The notes below the pieces were generated by a model. That model did not search any database and was not told the DNA's origin. It worked only from the letters and a program-made list of their open reading frames with translations. Below, in pieces: positions 16,923 through 25,393 of a stretch of 64,000 nucleotides of DNA. The first letter of the stretch is position 1. Every line of letters begins with the position of its first letter. The stretch comes from Flavobacterium lutivivi (GTDB lineage Bacteria; Bacteroidota; Bacteroidia; Flavobacteriales; Flavobacteriaceae). The stretch covers positions 62,001-126,000 of the forward strand of contig NZ_BMIM01000003.1 in the NCBI RefSeq assembly GCF_014642275.1. Direction: 5' to 3'. A program made the position numbers and the translations under genes.

Positions 16923-18257
16923 ATGAATTCGATTTTAATAAAAAATGCAAAAATCATAAATGAAGGAGCAATCTTTGAAAGTGACTTGCTGATTGAAAAC
17001 GAATTAATTGTAAAAATTCAAAAAAACATTTCAACCTCTACCGATAGAGTAATCGATGCAAAAGGGAATTATCTAATTCCTGGTGTTATTGACGACCAAG
17101 TACATTTTAGAGAACCAGGTTTAACTCATAAAGGAACTATAGAAACCGAAAGTAGAGCAGCGATTGCTGGCGGAATTACTTCTTTTATAGAACAACCCAA
17201 TACTGTTCCAAATGCTGTTACACAAGAACTTCTTGAAGAGAAGTATAAAATTGCTTCGCAAAGTTCATATGCCAACTACTCTTTTATGATGGGTGGAACA
17301 AATGATAATCTTGTGGAGCTTTTAAAAACAAATCCTAGAAACGTAGCAGGCATAAAACTTTTTCTTGGGTCATCTACTGGGAATATGTTAGTAGATAATC
17401 CAGATACTTTAGAAAAAATATTCTCGTCAACTAAGTTGCTGATTGCTGTTCACTGTGAAGATGAAAACACAATCAAATCAAATTTAGAAAAATACAAAGC
17501 ACAATATGGTGATGATATTCCAGTGAAGTATCACCATCTTATTAGAAGTGAAGAAGCCTGTTATCTTTCGTCATCAAAAGCAATTGAATTAGCAAAAAAA
17601 ACAGGTGCACGACTACATGTTTTTCATCTTTCAACAGCGAAAGAAATGGAGTTGTTTACCAATAAAATTCCGTTGGAAGAAAAACAAATTACAGCCGAAG
17701 TTTGCATACATCATCTTTGGTTTACAAACGAAGACTACGAAACCAAAGGGAATTATATAAAATGGAATCCTGCCGTAAAAACATCAAATGATAAAGATGA
17801 ATTATGGAAAGCATTGCTTGACGATAGGATAGATGTTATTGCCACAGATCATGCGCCACACACATTAGAAGAAAAATCACAGCCATATACAAAAGCGCCT
17901 TCTGGTGGACCATTAGTACAACATGCGGTTGTAGCCATGATGGAAAATTTTCATTCTGGCAAAATTTCTTTAGAGAAAATAATAGAAAAAATGTGTCATA
18001 ATCCAGCAAAAATCTTCAAAATTGAAAAAAGAGGATTTATTCGTGAAGGATATTTGGCCGATTTGGCAATCCTCGATTTGAATTCACCTTGGACAGTTTC
18101 GAAAGAAAATATTCTTTACAAGTGTGGTTGGTCTCCGTTTGAAGGAACAACTTTCCAATCAAAAATTACACATACCTTTGTAAATGGTAACTTGGTTTAT
18201 GAAAACGGAAACATCAACGAAGTTAAACATGGAAAACGTTTACTTTTTAATAGATAA
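16923..18257 (+). CDS. pyrC: Dihydroorotase
   Basis: This 444-aa amidohydrolase cyclises N-carbamoyl-aspartate to dihydroorotate in pyrimidine synthesis. Visible motifs are GVIDDQVHFREPG (about residues 55-67), GIKLFLGSSTGN (about 146-157, carboxylated Lys), AVHCEDE, RLHVFHLSTAKEM and IATDHAPHTLEEK (metal-binding Asp) with APSGGPLVQHA. The first His of the usual HxH metal pair is Gln here (QVH). From memory this variant is general in Bacteroidetes, so activity is likely retained. It lies between the GT2 gene and the DUF4296 lipoprotein gene with very short gaps. Confidence 0.95.
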   Translation: MNSILIKNAKIINEGAIFESDLLIENELIVKIQKNISTSTDRVIDAKGNYLIPGVIDDQVHFREPGLTHKGTIETESRAAIAGGITSFIEQPNTVPNAVTQELLEEKYKIASQSSYANYSFMMGGTNDNLVELLKTNPRNVAGIKLFLGSSTGNMLVDNPDTLEKIFSSTKLLIAVHCEDENTIKSNLEKYKAQYGDDIPVKYHHLIRSEEACYLSSSKAIELAKKTGARLHVFHLSTAKEMELFTNKIPLEEKQITAEVCIHHLWFTNEDYETKGNYIKWNPAVKTSNDKDELWKALLDDRIDVIATDHAPHTLEEKSQPYTKAPSGGPLVQHAVVAMMENFHSGKISLEKIIEKMCHNPAKIFKIEKRGFIREGYLADLAILDLNSPWTVSKENILYKCGWSPFEGTTFQSKITHTFVNGNLVYENGNINEVKHGKRLLFNR

Positions 18258-18260
18258 AAA

Positions 18261-18665
18261 TTGAAAAAATTAGTATTTATAGCGGCTTTTTTTGTTTTTT
18301 CATGCCAAAATAATGGTGTTGAAAAACCCGACAACCTGATCGAAAAAGATAAAATGGTTGATATTCTATATGATGTTTCTTTGCTAGAAGCTGTAAGGTC
18401 TCAAGGGATTAATGGTGGTGTAACCAATAAAGAAATCAATGACTTTATTAAAAGAAAATACAATATTGACAGCACTCAGTTTGTTAAAAGTAATCGTTAT
18501 TATGCTGCCGACGTGGATGAGTATAAAAAAATGTATGAAAAAATAAAAAGTAGAGTTGACGAAGAGATTAAAAAAGTAGATCAAAATATGCAAGGTACAG
18601 GACAACCTTCAACTCCTGCAAATGTCAATAGTACTCAAAACTCTGATGCACCAAGAGTCTATTGA
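18261..18665 (+). CDS. DUF4296 lipoprotein
   Basis: This 134-aa protein appears to start at a TTG 3 bases after pyrC, giving MKKLVFIAAFFVFSC, a short lipoprotein signal with the lipidated Cys at residue 15. The mature part KDKMVDILYDVSLLEAV matches DUF4296, a Bacteroidetes family of unknown function. The C-terminal tail is rich in Gln, Ser, Thr and Asn and probably disordered. Its last 7 bases overlap the convergent epimerase gene. Confidence 0.87.
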   Translation: MKKLVFIAAFFVFSCQNNGVEKPDNLIEKDKMVDILYDVSLLEAVRSQGINGGVTNKEINDFIKRKYNIDSTQFVKSNRYYAADVDEYKKMYEKIKSRVDEEIKKVDQNMQGTGQPSTPANVNSTQNSDAPRVY

Positions 18666-19651
18666 TTTTTGATGATTTCATCAAGAACATTATCAATGCT
18701 TTGAAAATTATAGTTCAAAGCATTTTTTATTTTCGAATTAGAGATTATTTCCTTTGAGTGTAATGAATTTGCTGCAAATTTTGATATGCTTCTTTTCTTT
18801 CTAAAAATAAATGAAATAACAGCATCTATTCGCCAAGCAATAGATGTCATCCAAGGTTTTGCCTCAAATGATGGTTTTTTAACTTTTAGTTTTTCTGCAA
18901 TGGAGAAAATAATTTTATCAAACGAAATATTTTCGGCAACCAAGGCAAATCTTTCGCCAGTAACATCACTTTTCATAAGTTGAATCATCACTTTGACAAC
19001 ATCATTTACACCTACGTAGCCTGTTGAACCTTTTGAGTAGAAAGGAAAACCATTTTTTATTTTTGTAAAAAAAGCACCACTTCCTTCTTTCCAAATCATT
19101 GAACCAAAAATAACTCCAGGGTTCACAATGACTACATTCAATCCTTCTTGATAACCTCGCCAAACTTCCATTTCTGCACCGTGTTTAGAAATGGCATAAT
19201 CACTATGAAAAACTTCGGGATTCCACTCAGATTCTTCAGTAACTTCTGTTTCTTGTTCTTTTAAATCACCCAAAGCAGCGATAGAACTTACATAGCATAA
19301 TTTTTTTACATTAAAATCGATGCAAAGATTAACGATATTTGCAGTTCCTTCAATATTCGTCTTGCGAAGTTTATCTTCATCTTTTGGATCAAAAGTTATC
19401 AAAGCGGCACAATGATAAACAAAATCAATACCAGCAAATGCATCTTCAAGCGAAGGAATATCCAGTATATCTGCTTCAAGCCATTTTATTCTTTCAAAAA
19501 AAGATGATTTATTATTGGCAGCAAATAGCTTTTTTGTGAGTTCTATTTTGGCAGAATTTCTATAAATAGCTGAAACTTCTTCTTCAATCTCCGTTAAATG
19601 AAGCAATAGATGTGCGCCTACTAAACCTGTTCCGCCAGTTACTAAAATCAT
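18659..19651 (-). CDS. NAD-dependent epimerase/dehydratase family protein
   Basis: This 330-aa extended short-chain dehydrogenase has the NAD-binding TGGTGLVGAHLL (residues 5-16), the catalytic YAISK (Tyr-x3-Lys, about residues 151-155), and VSSIAALGD as the Ser strand. It resembles dihydroflavonol-4-reductase-like proteins of Bacteroidetes. The substrate cannot be told; nucleotide-sugar or steroid-like small molecules are both possible. It is transcribed alone and converges on the DUF4296 gene. Confidence 0.9.
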   Translation of the reverse strand: MILVTGGTGLVGAHLLLHLTEIEEEVSAIYRNSAKIELTKKLFAANNKSSFFERIKWLEADILDIPSLEDAFAGIDFVYHCAALITFDPKDEDKLRKTNIEGTANIVNLCIDFNVKKLCYVSSIAALGDLKEQETEVTEESEWNPEVFHSDYAISKHGAEMEVWRGYQEGLNVVIVNPGVIFGSMIWKEGSGAFFTKIKNGFPFYSKGSTGYVGVNDVVKVMIQLMKSDVTGERFALVAENISFDKIIFSIAEKLKVKKPSFEAKPWMTSIAWRIDAVISFIFRKKRSISKFAANSLHSKEIISNSKIKNALNYNFQSIDNVLDEIIKNQ

Positions 19652-19732
19652 GTTGCTAATTTACGAATTACCAATTATGAATTATTATTTTTTTGTTTTC
19701 AAATAACCAAACGACAAAATCAACAAATATTT

Positions 19733-19740
19733 TATCTTTG
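19733..19740 (+). promoter_or_regulatory. Candidate -7 element for tyrS
   Basis: TATCTTTG fits TAnnTTTG. It lies 18 bases before the leader ORF start at 19759 and 77 before tyrS, so the leader ORF would be inside the transcript. Confidence 0.5.
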
Positions 19741-19758
19741 CGCCAAATTGATTTTAAA

Positions 19759-19821
19759 ATGGCACGAGCTTTTAAAGAAACTGTGCCAACACCAATAACA
19801 AATATTGACTTAGTGAGATGA
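19759..19821 (+). CDS. 20-codon leader ORF coupled to tyrS
   Basis: An ATG at 19759 opens a 20-codon frame ([20 protein letters not shown]) whose TGA overlaps the tyrS ATG as ATGA. Overlap of this kind usually gives translational coupling. The frame also contains the inverted repeat TGGCAC/GTGCCA (19760-19765 and 19783-19788). It has no Tyr codon, so simple Tyr-codon attenuation is not supported. It may be a leader peptide, a chance frame, or a remnant of an upstream gene; no homologue is recognised. Confidence 0.4.
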   Translation: MARAFKETVPTPITNIDLVR

Positions 19822-21113
19822 AAAACCTAGTAGAAGAACTGAAATGGCGTGGACTTGTTCACGATATAATGCCTGGAACCGAAGAGCAATTGTGTAAAGA
19901 AATGACAACAACTTATATCGGTTTTGATCCAACAAGTGATTCATTGCACATAGGAAGTCTTGTTCCTATAATTCTTTTGGTTCATCTAGAAAAATTTGGT
20001 CATAAACCTATTGCTTTGGTTGGTGGCGCAACAGGCATGATTGGCGATCCATCTGGAAAAAGTGATGAGAGAAACTTACTCGATGAAGCTACTCTTGAAA
20101 AAAATGTGGCGGGAATAAAAGCTGTTCTGTCACGTTTTCTCGATTTTAATTCCAAAGCAGAAAATGCCCCAATATTGGTAAACAACTACGATTGGATGAA
20201 AGATTTTTCGTTTATCAATTTTGCTCGCGATGTGGGAAAACGTATTACAGTCAATTACATGATGGCAAAAGATTCTGTGAAAAAGCGTTTGAGTGGTGAA
20301 AGTGGCGAAGGAATGAGTTTTACAGAGTTCACCTATCAATTAATTCAAGGTTACGATTTTCATCATTTATACAAAACGCATCATTGCTTGCTACAAATGG
20401 GTGGAAGCGATCAATGGGGAAATATTACTACTGGAACAGAATTGGTTAGAAGAATGAATGGTGAAGGAGCAAAAGCCTTTGCAATGACTTGTCCATTAAT
20501 TACCAAAGCTGATGGTTCAAAATTTGGAAAGACAGAAGGCGGAAACGTTTGGCTAACTGCCGATAAAACTTCTGTTTACAAGTTTTACCAATTTTGGTTG
20601 AACACTACAGATGTCGATGCTGAAAAGTATATCAAAATTTTTACTTTTTTAGATAAACAAACAATCGATGATTTGATTGCAGAACATAATCAAGCACAGC
20701 ATTTGAGAATTCTTCAAAAACGTTTAGCAGAAGAAGTAACTACTTTTGTTCATGGTAAAGAAGAACTTGATAAAGCGATTTTTGCTTCGAATGCCTTTTT
20801 CAGCCCAACAATGGATGATTTGAAACAATTGGACGTGGATACTTTTTTAGAGGTTTTTGATGGCGTTCCACAAGCTGAAGTTTCAAGAAATGATATCAAC
20901 GAAGGATTAGACATGATTGCGGCGCTTTCTGCCAAAACTGGTTTCTTGGCTTCAAATAGTGATGCAAGACGCGAATTAAAGCAAAATGCAATATCATTAA
21001 ACAAAACAAAAGTGGGAGAAGATTACAAAATCACTTCATCAGATTTAATTCACAATCAGTTTGTGATGTTACAAAAAGGAAAGAAAAATTATTACTTGAT
21101 AATGGTTAAATAA
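19818..21113 (+). CDS. tyrS: Tyrosyl-tRNA synthetase
   Basis: This 431-aa class I synthetase charges tRNA-Tyr. [13 protein letters not shown] (about residues 38-50) holds the HIGH motif, KFGKTEGGN (about 235-243) is the KMSKS equivalent, and [12 protein letters not shown] and [12 protein letters not shown] form the tyrosine pocket. A C-terminal S4 RNA-binding region ([12 protein letters not shown]) completes it. The start overlaps the stop of a 20-codon leader ORF. A bidirectional terminator follows. Confidence 0.98.
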   Translation: MKNLVEELKWRGLVHDIMPGTEEQLCKEMTTTYIGFDPTSDSLHIGSLVPIILLVHLEKFGHKPIALVGGATGMIGDPSGKSDERNLLDEATLEKNVAGIKAVLSRFLDFNSKAENAPILVNNYDWMKDFSFINFARDVGKRITVNYMMAKDSVKKRLSGESGEGMSFTEFTYQLIQGYDFHHLYKTHHCLLQMGGSDQWGNITTGTELVRRMNGEGAKAFAMTCPLITKADGSKFGKTEGGNVWLTADKTSVYKFYQFWLNTTDVDAEKYIKIFTFLDKQTIDDLIAEHNQAQHLRILQKRLAEEVTTFVHGKEELDKAIFASNAFFSPTMDDLKQLDVDTFLEVFDGVPQAEVSRNDINEGLDMIAALSAKTGFLASNSDARRELKQNAISLNKTKVGEDYKITSSDLIHNQFVMLQKGKKNYYLIMVK

Positions 21114-21115
21114 CA

Positions 21116-21147
21116 AAAAAGTCCAATCGAATAGGTTGGACTTTTTT
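21116..21147. terminator. Bidirectional terminator, tyrS / exported protein gene
   Basis: The arms AAAAAGTCCAA and TTGGACTTTTT are perfectly complementary with a 9-base loop. It lies between the convergent tyrS and the gene ending at 21146. Confidence 0.85.
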
Positions 21148-21889
21148 ATTCTCTAAAGTTGATTTCTATTTTTTCAGATTGGTAAATGCCTTTGATGAAA
21201 TTCGGAATCTTTACTAGTTTTTCATAGTCTTCATTGGTCAATTTAGTTTGATATTGTTCTTTCATCAAAAACAAAAAGAATTGAACATAAAAAGTTCCTT
21301 TTTCATCTAAATAATATTCATATTCATCGCGTTTGAAATAGCGTTTTTTGTCCCAATACCAAGTAGTTGAATAGGTTTTGGTTTCATGGGGTTTTAATGT
21401 GAAAACAGCATTCATTAATTCATCGCTCATTCGTTGCTTAGTTCCAATTTCTGAAGAAACTCCATTTATTGAATCTAATTTTTCTTTTTCTTTTTGTTTC
21501 TTCATGTATGCTTCGAAGAATTTTTTCGTTGCTTCTTCTAATTCTTTTTCGTTAGTTATTTTGGAGTAATCTGGGAAACCATCAATTGATTTAAAATTCT
21601 TAGTATAAAAAACACCATTAATAATCAACTCGTCATTTCCTTGAAATAATTTATAAAACACTCCTGTTCCCATTGGATTTGTATGAGCAGGAAATAATTT
21701 TTCCGGATTTAGAAAAAAAGAAATCTCTTTATCAGTTGTATTTTCTATGGAATAATTAACAATAAACTTTCGTTCATCGGGAATTGAATCTGTAGAGGTT
21801 ACAGAGAGTAAATTTATTTTTATAGGTTTATTTTGTCCAAAGAAAACTATTGGAATCAGTAGAAAATATAAATAGTTCAATTTTGTCAT
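21146..21889 (-). CDS. Exported protein of unknown function
   Basis: The start at 21889 (MTKLNYLYFLLIPIVFFGQ) gives a clean signal peptide; an ATG three codons upstream is the alternative. The mature protein of about 230 residues is rich in Lys, Glu and aromatic residues. It includes a stretch on HETKTYSTTWYWDKKRYF and a helical KKFFEAYMKKQKEKEKL segment (about residues 130-146). It is probably a periplasmic or surface protein. I do not recognise a family. Confidence 0.7.
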   Translation of the reverse strand: MTKLNYLYFLLIPIVFFGQNKPIKINLLSVTSTDSIPDERKFIVNYSIENTTDKEISFFLNPEKLFPAHTNPMGTGVFYKLFQGNDELIINGVFYTKNFKSIDGFPDYSKITNEKELEEATKKFFEAYMKKQKEKEKLDSINGVSSEIGTKQRMSDELMNAVFTLKPHETKTYSTTWYWDKKRYFKRDEYEYYLDEKGTFYVQFFLFLMKEQYQTKLTNEDYEKLVKIPNFIKGIYQSEKIEINFRE

Positions 21890-21920
21890 ATATAACAATA
21901 ACGAAAAAGTAAAAAAAATA

Positions 21921-22901
21921 TTATACGACCATCAAATTGCAACCACGAATATCAGAATTGTCGAAACGACCTAAAATTTCAAATGAATTATTTGAATATT
22001 TTTTACCCAAATCTTGAGTGGCGATAAAGGAACACGAATTGATATTTGCCAAATCAATAACGTTAACACCACCAGTTTTTCCATAATCTACATAGGTTAA
22101 TGCGTCTTCGGTATCGCGAATAAGAATCTGCATCCAACTCGGACATTCAAAAATTCCATTTCCCATAGAGTAAGCTTGCGAAAGCAACTCAGTCATTCCA
22201 TATTCAGAATGAATTGAATTTACTCCAAAACCACTACACAAAATATTATGTAATTCCTCTCGTATTATTTCTTTGCGCTTGCCTTTCATTCCTCCAGTTT
22301 CCATGATTATGGTGTTTTTTAACTGAAAATTTTGTTTCTCAATCAAGTCTAGTAAAGCGTAGGTTACACCAATTAATAGGACGTTTTGTCCAGAAGAATC
22401 TAGTTCAATAAGCTTTGCAATTAGTTCATCATAATTGTGAAGATAAAAACCGCTATTTTCATTATTAGTCATTTCTATCAAATCCTTGACCATATAAATC
22501 AATGATGATCCTTTTCGTTCCAAATAGGATGGAAGCAAGGCCAAAACCACATAATCTTCAACATTTCCATAGAAGTTTGAAAAAGCCAATCGATAACTTT
22601 GTTCATAGAGCGAAACATCAGTAACAAGATGTTGACTAGTTATCATTCCTGTTGTTCCGCTGCTTGTAAATGTTTCTTGAATTTTATCTTGACTAGAAAG
22701 AACATAACGGCTTTTAAAAAACTGAATAGGTAAAAAAGGAATTTTTTCCAATGACTTTACTTTTTGAACATCTGTATTCAAAAAATCACAAAACTCTCTA
22801 TATACTTTATTGTTTTCATGCTGATACCTAAAAACTTTTAAAGCAATTTTTTCAAACTCCTTTTGAGAAGAAATAGTAAATATGTTTTGCGGGTTTATCA
22901 A
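21921..22901 (-). CDS. LuxE-like acyl-protein synthetase / acyltransferase
   Basis: This 326-aa protein belongs to the adenylate-forming (ANL) superfamily. TSSGTTG (about residues 80-86) is the phosphate-binding loop, and METGGMKGKRKEI, SEYGMTELLSQAYS and TGGVNVIDLANI match LuxE-like proteins. LuxE activates a fatty acid as acyl-AMP and passes it to a Cys. In Flavobacteriia, genes of this type are annotated as acyl transferases and may act in lipid or capsule synthesis. Its upstream neighbour is a T9SS cargo gene with its own terminator. The substrate is unknown. Confidence 0.85.
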   Translation of the reverse strand: MINPQNIFTISSQKEFEKIALKVFRYQHENNKVYREFCDFLNTDVQKVKSLEKIPFLPIQFFKSRYVLSSQDKIQETFTSSGTTGMITSQHLVTDVSLYEQSYRLAFSNFYGNVEDYVVLALLPSYLERKGSSLIYMVKDLIEMTNNENSGFYLHNYDELIAKLIELDSSGQNVLLIGVTYALLDLIEKQNFQLKNTIIMETGGMKGKRKEIIREELHNILCSGFGVNSIHSEYGMTELLSQAYSMGNGIFECPSWMQILIRDTEDALTYVDYGKTGGVNVIDLANINSCSFIATQDLGKKYSNNSFEILGRFDNSDIRGCNLMVV

Positions 22902-22940
22902 TTTTAGTTTTTAAAAGTGTTTGCAAAAATAATGAAAATA

Positions 22941-22970
22941 AAAAAGCCCTAACTTTCGTTAGAGCTTTTT
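22941..22970 (-). terminator. Terminator of the large T9SS cargo gene
   Basis: The arms AAAAAGCCCTAAC and GTTAGAGCTTTTT pair with one mismatch and a 4-base loop, 17 bases past the stop of the minus-strand gene at 22988. Confidence 0.8.
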
Positions 22971-22987
22971 GTATATATGATTATTGA

Positions 22988-24871
22988 TTATTTAATAATC
23001 AATTTTCTTGTAGCAGTTTTACCTTCTTCAGTAATTTTAACGATATAAACACCACCTTTAAGCGTGCTGATGTTTACTTCGCTAGAAGAAGTAGTTGTGT
23101 TTAAAACATTTTTACCTAAAACATCATAGATAGCAATTGTTCTTTCTGCGTTAGCAGCAGTTTCTACAAACAATACACCATGAGTAGCTGGATTAGGATA
23201 AACCGCTAAACCTTTGATAGCATTTTGAGAAACAGCCAACAATTGTGAAACTGTAGTACCAATTCTCAACTCGTCAGCAACAATTGTTGGAGTTGTTGCA
23301 GCAGCATCTTGTCTGAAGATAAATCCACCAAATGCAGTTGGAGCAGTTGTTGGAGTAACAGTTAGAGTTGCAGGAGTTGTTTCAGAGAAAGTTGTTAAGT
23401 CTGGATTAATCCAAGCATTCAAAGTATTGGTGTTAAAATCATAACCCATAACAACAAAAACAACATCACCTACATTTCTTAAAGTAGCATCATAGTTTGT
23501 TGTTGTTGAAGCAGAATCAAAACCAAGTTGGTATTGAGTACCAACTCTGTTAAAGAACAATCTTGCATTATATCCGCCAGTTGAACCATCAGTTAAACCA
23601 GCAAAATAAGTTACAGATGGGTCAGCAGTAATGTTAGCGATATCCGTTACACTAACTATAAAAGAAGCAAAAATAGTTCCTGTTGTAGTAGATGTAAATG
23701 GAGTTAATGATTCAGCACCACTTCCTGAGAAAGTAATTGAATTTCCTGAAGATGTAAATCCTGAATAATTTAGGTTGCCTGAACTAACAGTGATTGCATC
23801 ACCTGAGTTAGCATTTGTCCATTTTTGAGTTGATCCTATGCTTGTTCCAACTGAATAGTTAAAATCTTCAGCATAAGGTAAAGTATTGATTGGTTTACAT
23901 TCTGGAGCAGTTACAGCTTTTGTGAAATTACAAGCACCACTAACAGTTAAAGTAACATTCACTCCTTCTGTAATTCCAGAAATAACAATGTTACCTTCTG
24001 TCGTTGTAGAAGGATTGTCGCCACCTATTGTGCCAGATGTTGTTGATAAATTATATGTGCCCGAATTACCTCCAGTAAAAGGAATTGTTGCAGTATATGT
24101 ATCAGTTTCGCTCAAAGTGTTCGCATCACATAATGTTGTTGTATTTCCTAAAGTTAGTGCACAAGGAGTTTCACCAAACCAAGTTGTATAAACTTTTACC
24201 TCATCAATAGCAGCTACCAAGCCTGCATTATATTGACGTAAATAAAAAGCGTTTGCACTAGTTACCCCAGAACCTGATGTAGTATGTTCTGGTGCTCCAG
24301 CAGCAGCTTCTGAAGTTGGAACTCCTGTTGATTTCACCCACATACTAGCTGCACCAGTACTTGAAATTTCAGCTTTAACAATAATTAAATAAGTAGTATT
24401 TAAATCAAAATCAGTAGGAGTAGCAGCATACGAAGCGGTACTTGTGTTAGAAAATCCAAAATTGATTTTTCCAGCATTTACTGATGGTTTTACAAATACT
24501 CTAGCAGCATATGGAGATGTAGCAGTTCCGCCAGGTCCAAGATGAACAAAATATCCTTCAGCAGCAGAGCTTACATTTACCAAAAAAGAAAAATAAACAT
24601 TACCAGTAGTAACAGGAGCAGTAAATGCTTTGTTAACATCTTGGCCACTATTATCAAGTCTTGCAGCATTACCAACAGTCGTGTTGTATCCAGCGTAAGT
24701 AAGACCATTACTTGCCCCAACATCTATTGGTTCAGTTGTTCCTCCGCTATGAACTGTCCAACCATTATCAGTAAGAAGAGCATTGTCTGGGTAGTTAAAA
24801 CTATCTGTCAAAATTTGTCCAAATGAAACAGAAGTAACTACTAAAAATAATAAAGAGTAAAATTTTTTCAT
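22988..24871 (-). CDS. T9SS-secreted surface protein with type A sorting domain
   Basis: This 627-aa protein has a Sec signal (MKKFYSLLFLVVTSVSFGQ), two similar beta-rich regions (about residues 20-230 and 325-540) of the concanavalin-like kind, each with a SF.YSVG/ DSFNYPDNA-type opening and a DELRIGT / DEVKVYTTW close, and a middle CALTLGNTTTLCDANT segment. The C-terminus (about 555-627) has YPNPATHG, IYDVLGKNV and GVYIVKITEEGKTATRKLIIK-like order, the type A T9SS sorting domain. It should be exported through the T9SS and anchored or released at the surface. A binding role (sugar or matrix) is inference. Confidence 0.85.
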   Translation of the reverse strand: MKKFYSLLFLVVTSVSFGQILTDSFNYPDNALLTDNGWTVHSGGTTEPIDVGASNGLTYAGYNTTVGNAARLDNSGQDVNKAFTAPVTTGNVYFSFLVNVSSAAEGYFVHLGPGGTATSPYAARVFVKPSVNAGKINFGFSNTSTASYAATPTDFDLNTTYLIIVKAEISSTGAASMWVKSTGVPTSEAAAGAPEHTTSGSGVTSANAFYLRQYNAGLVAAIDEVKVYTTWFGETPCALTLGNTTTLCDANTLSETDTYTATIPFTGGNSGTYNLSTTSGTIGGDNPSTTTEGNIVISGITEGVNVTLTVSGACNFTKAVTAPECKPINTLPYAEDFNYSVGTSIGSTQKWTNANSGDAITVSSGNLNYSGFTSSGNSITFSGSGAESLTPFTSTTTGTIFASFIVSVTDIANITADPSVTYFAGLTDGSTGGYNARLFFNRVGTQYQLGFDSASTTTNYDATLRNVGDVVFVVMGYDFNTNTLNAWINPDLTTFSETTPATLTVTPTTAPTAFGGFIFRQDAAATTPTIVADELRIGTTVSQLLAVSQNAIKGLAVYPNPATHGVLFVETAANAERTIAIYDVLGKNVLNTTTSSSEVNISTLKGGVYIVKITEEGKTATRKLIIK

Positions 24872-24974
24872 TTTTTTTCATTTAATTAGCCCACAAATAT
24901 AAACACAAAAAATCTCTATTTCAAGAAATAGCGTGTAAAAAAACAATTAAATAAAAGTTAAAGATTAAAATTAA

Positions 24975-25289
24975 CTATCTGACAATTAATTTTCTAGTGG
25001 TTGTGTTTTCGCCTTCGGTAATTTTAATGATATAAACACCCGATGGAATCGCATTGATGTTTACTTCTTTGGATGAAGTAACGGTTTGGAATACTTTTTT
25101 TCCAAGGACATCAAAAATCAAAATTTCTTTGTCAAGATTTGTTTTTGAGGTGATAAAAATTTTACCATTATTCACTGGATTTGGGTAAAAACCAAGCGTT
25201 TCACCTTGTTGTAATCTACTGTCTTGAGCAGAAGCAGTGATAGAAACGAGGCAAAAAAGAATAATAGTATAAAAGTAATTTTTTATCAT
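24975..25289 (-). CDS. Signal peptide plus T9SS type A sorting domain only
   Basis: The 104-aa product has a signal peptide (MIKNYFYTIILFCLVSITASAQ), about ten linker residues, and then a complete type A sorting domain: GFYPNPVNNGKIFI, ILIFDVLGKKVFQ, then NAIPSGVYIIKITEG and an Arg-Lys-rich end. No cargo domain exists. The domain is close in sequence to that of the neighbouring large cargo protein. It could be a deletion remnant, or a small protein that occupies the T9SS. The frame is intact with its own ATG, so it is not an obvious pseudogene. Confidence 0.85.
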   Translation of the reverse strand: MIKNYFYTIILFCLVSITASAQDSRLQQGETLGFYPNPVNNGKIFITSKTNLDKEILIFDVLGKKVFQTVTSSKEVNINAIPSGVYIIKITEGENTTTRKLIVR

Positions 25290-25335
25290 AATACGATTTG
25301 ATATTACAAATATATGAAATTATTTCAAATATTGT

Positions 25336-25370
25336 ACCAAAAAAATATCCCGAATGCGCTTCGGGATATT
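25336..25370 (-). terminator. Terminator of the beta-helix lipoprotein gene
   Basis: The arms AATATCCCGAA and TTCGGGATATT are perfect (11 bp, 5-base loop). Read on the minus strand it is followed by a T run. It is 23 bases past the stop at 25394. Confidence 0.85.
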
Positions 25371-25393
25371 AATTTAACGATTTTTTAGTATTT

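Noticed and set aside
19760-19776. TGGCACG before tyrS as a sigma-54 -24 element
   Set aside because: No TTGC follows at the right distance, and a good sigma-A-type -7 box is present upstream.
23886-24191. 101-aa plus-strand ORF within the T9SS cargo gene
   Set aside because: It is a shadow of the Thr/Val-rich coding strand and has no start signals.
24975-25289. Small T9SS gene as a plain pseudogene
   Set aside because: It has an intact start, signal peptide, full sorting domain and stop; decay is possible but not shown.
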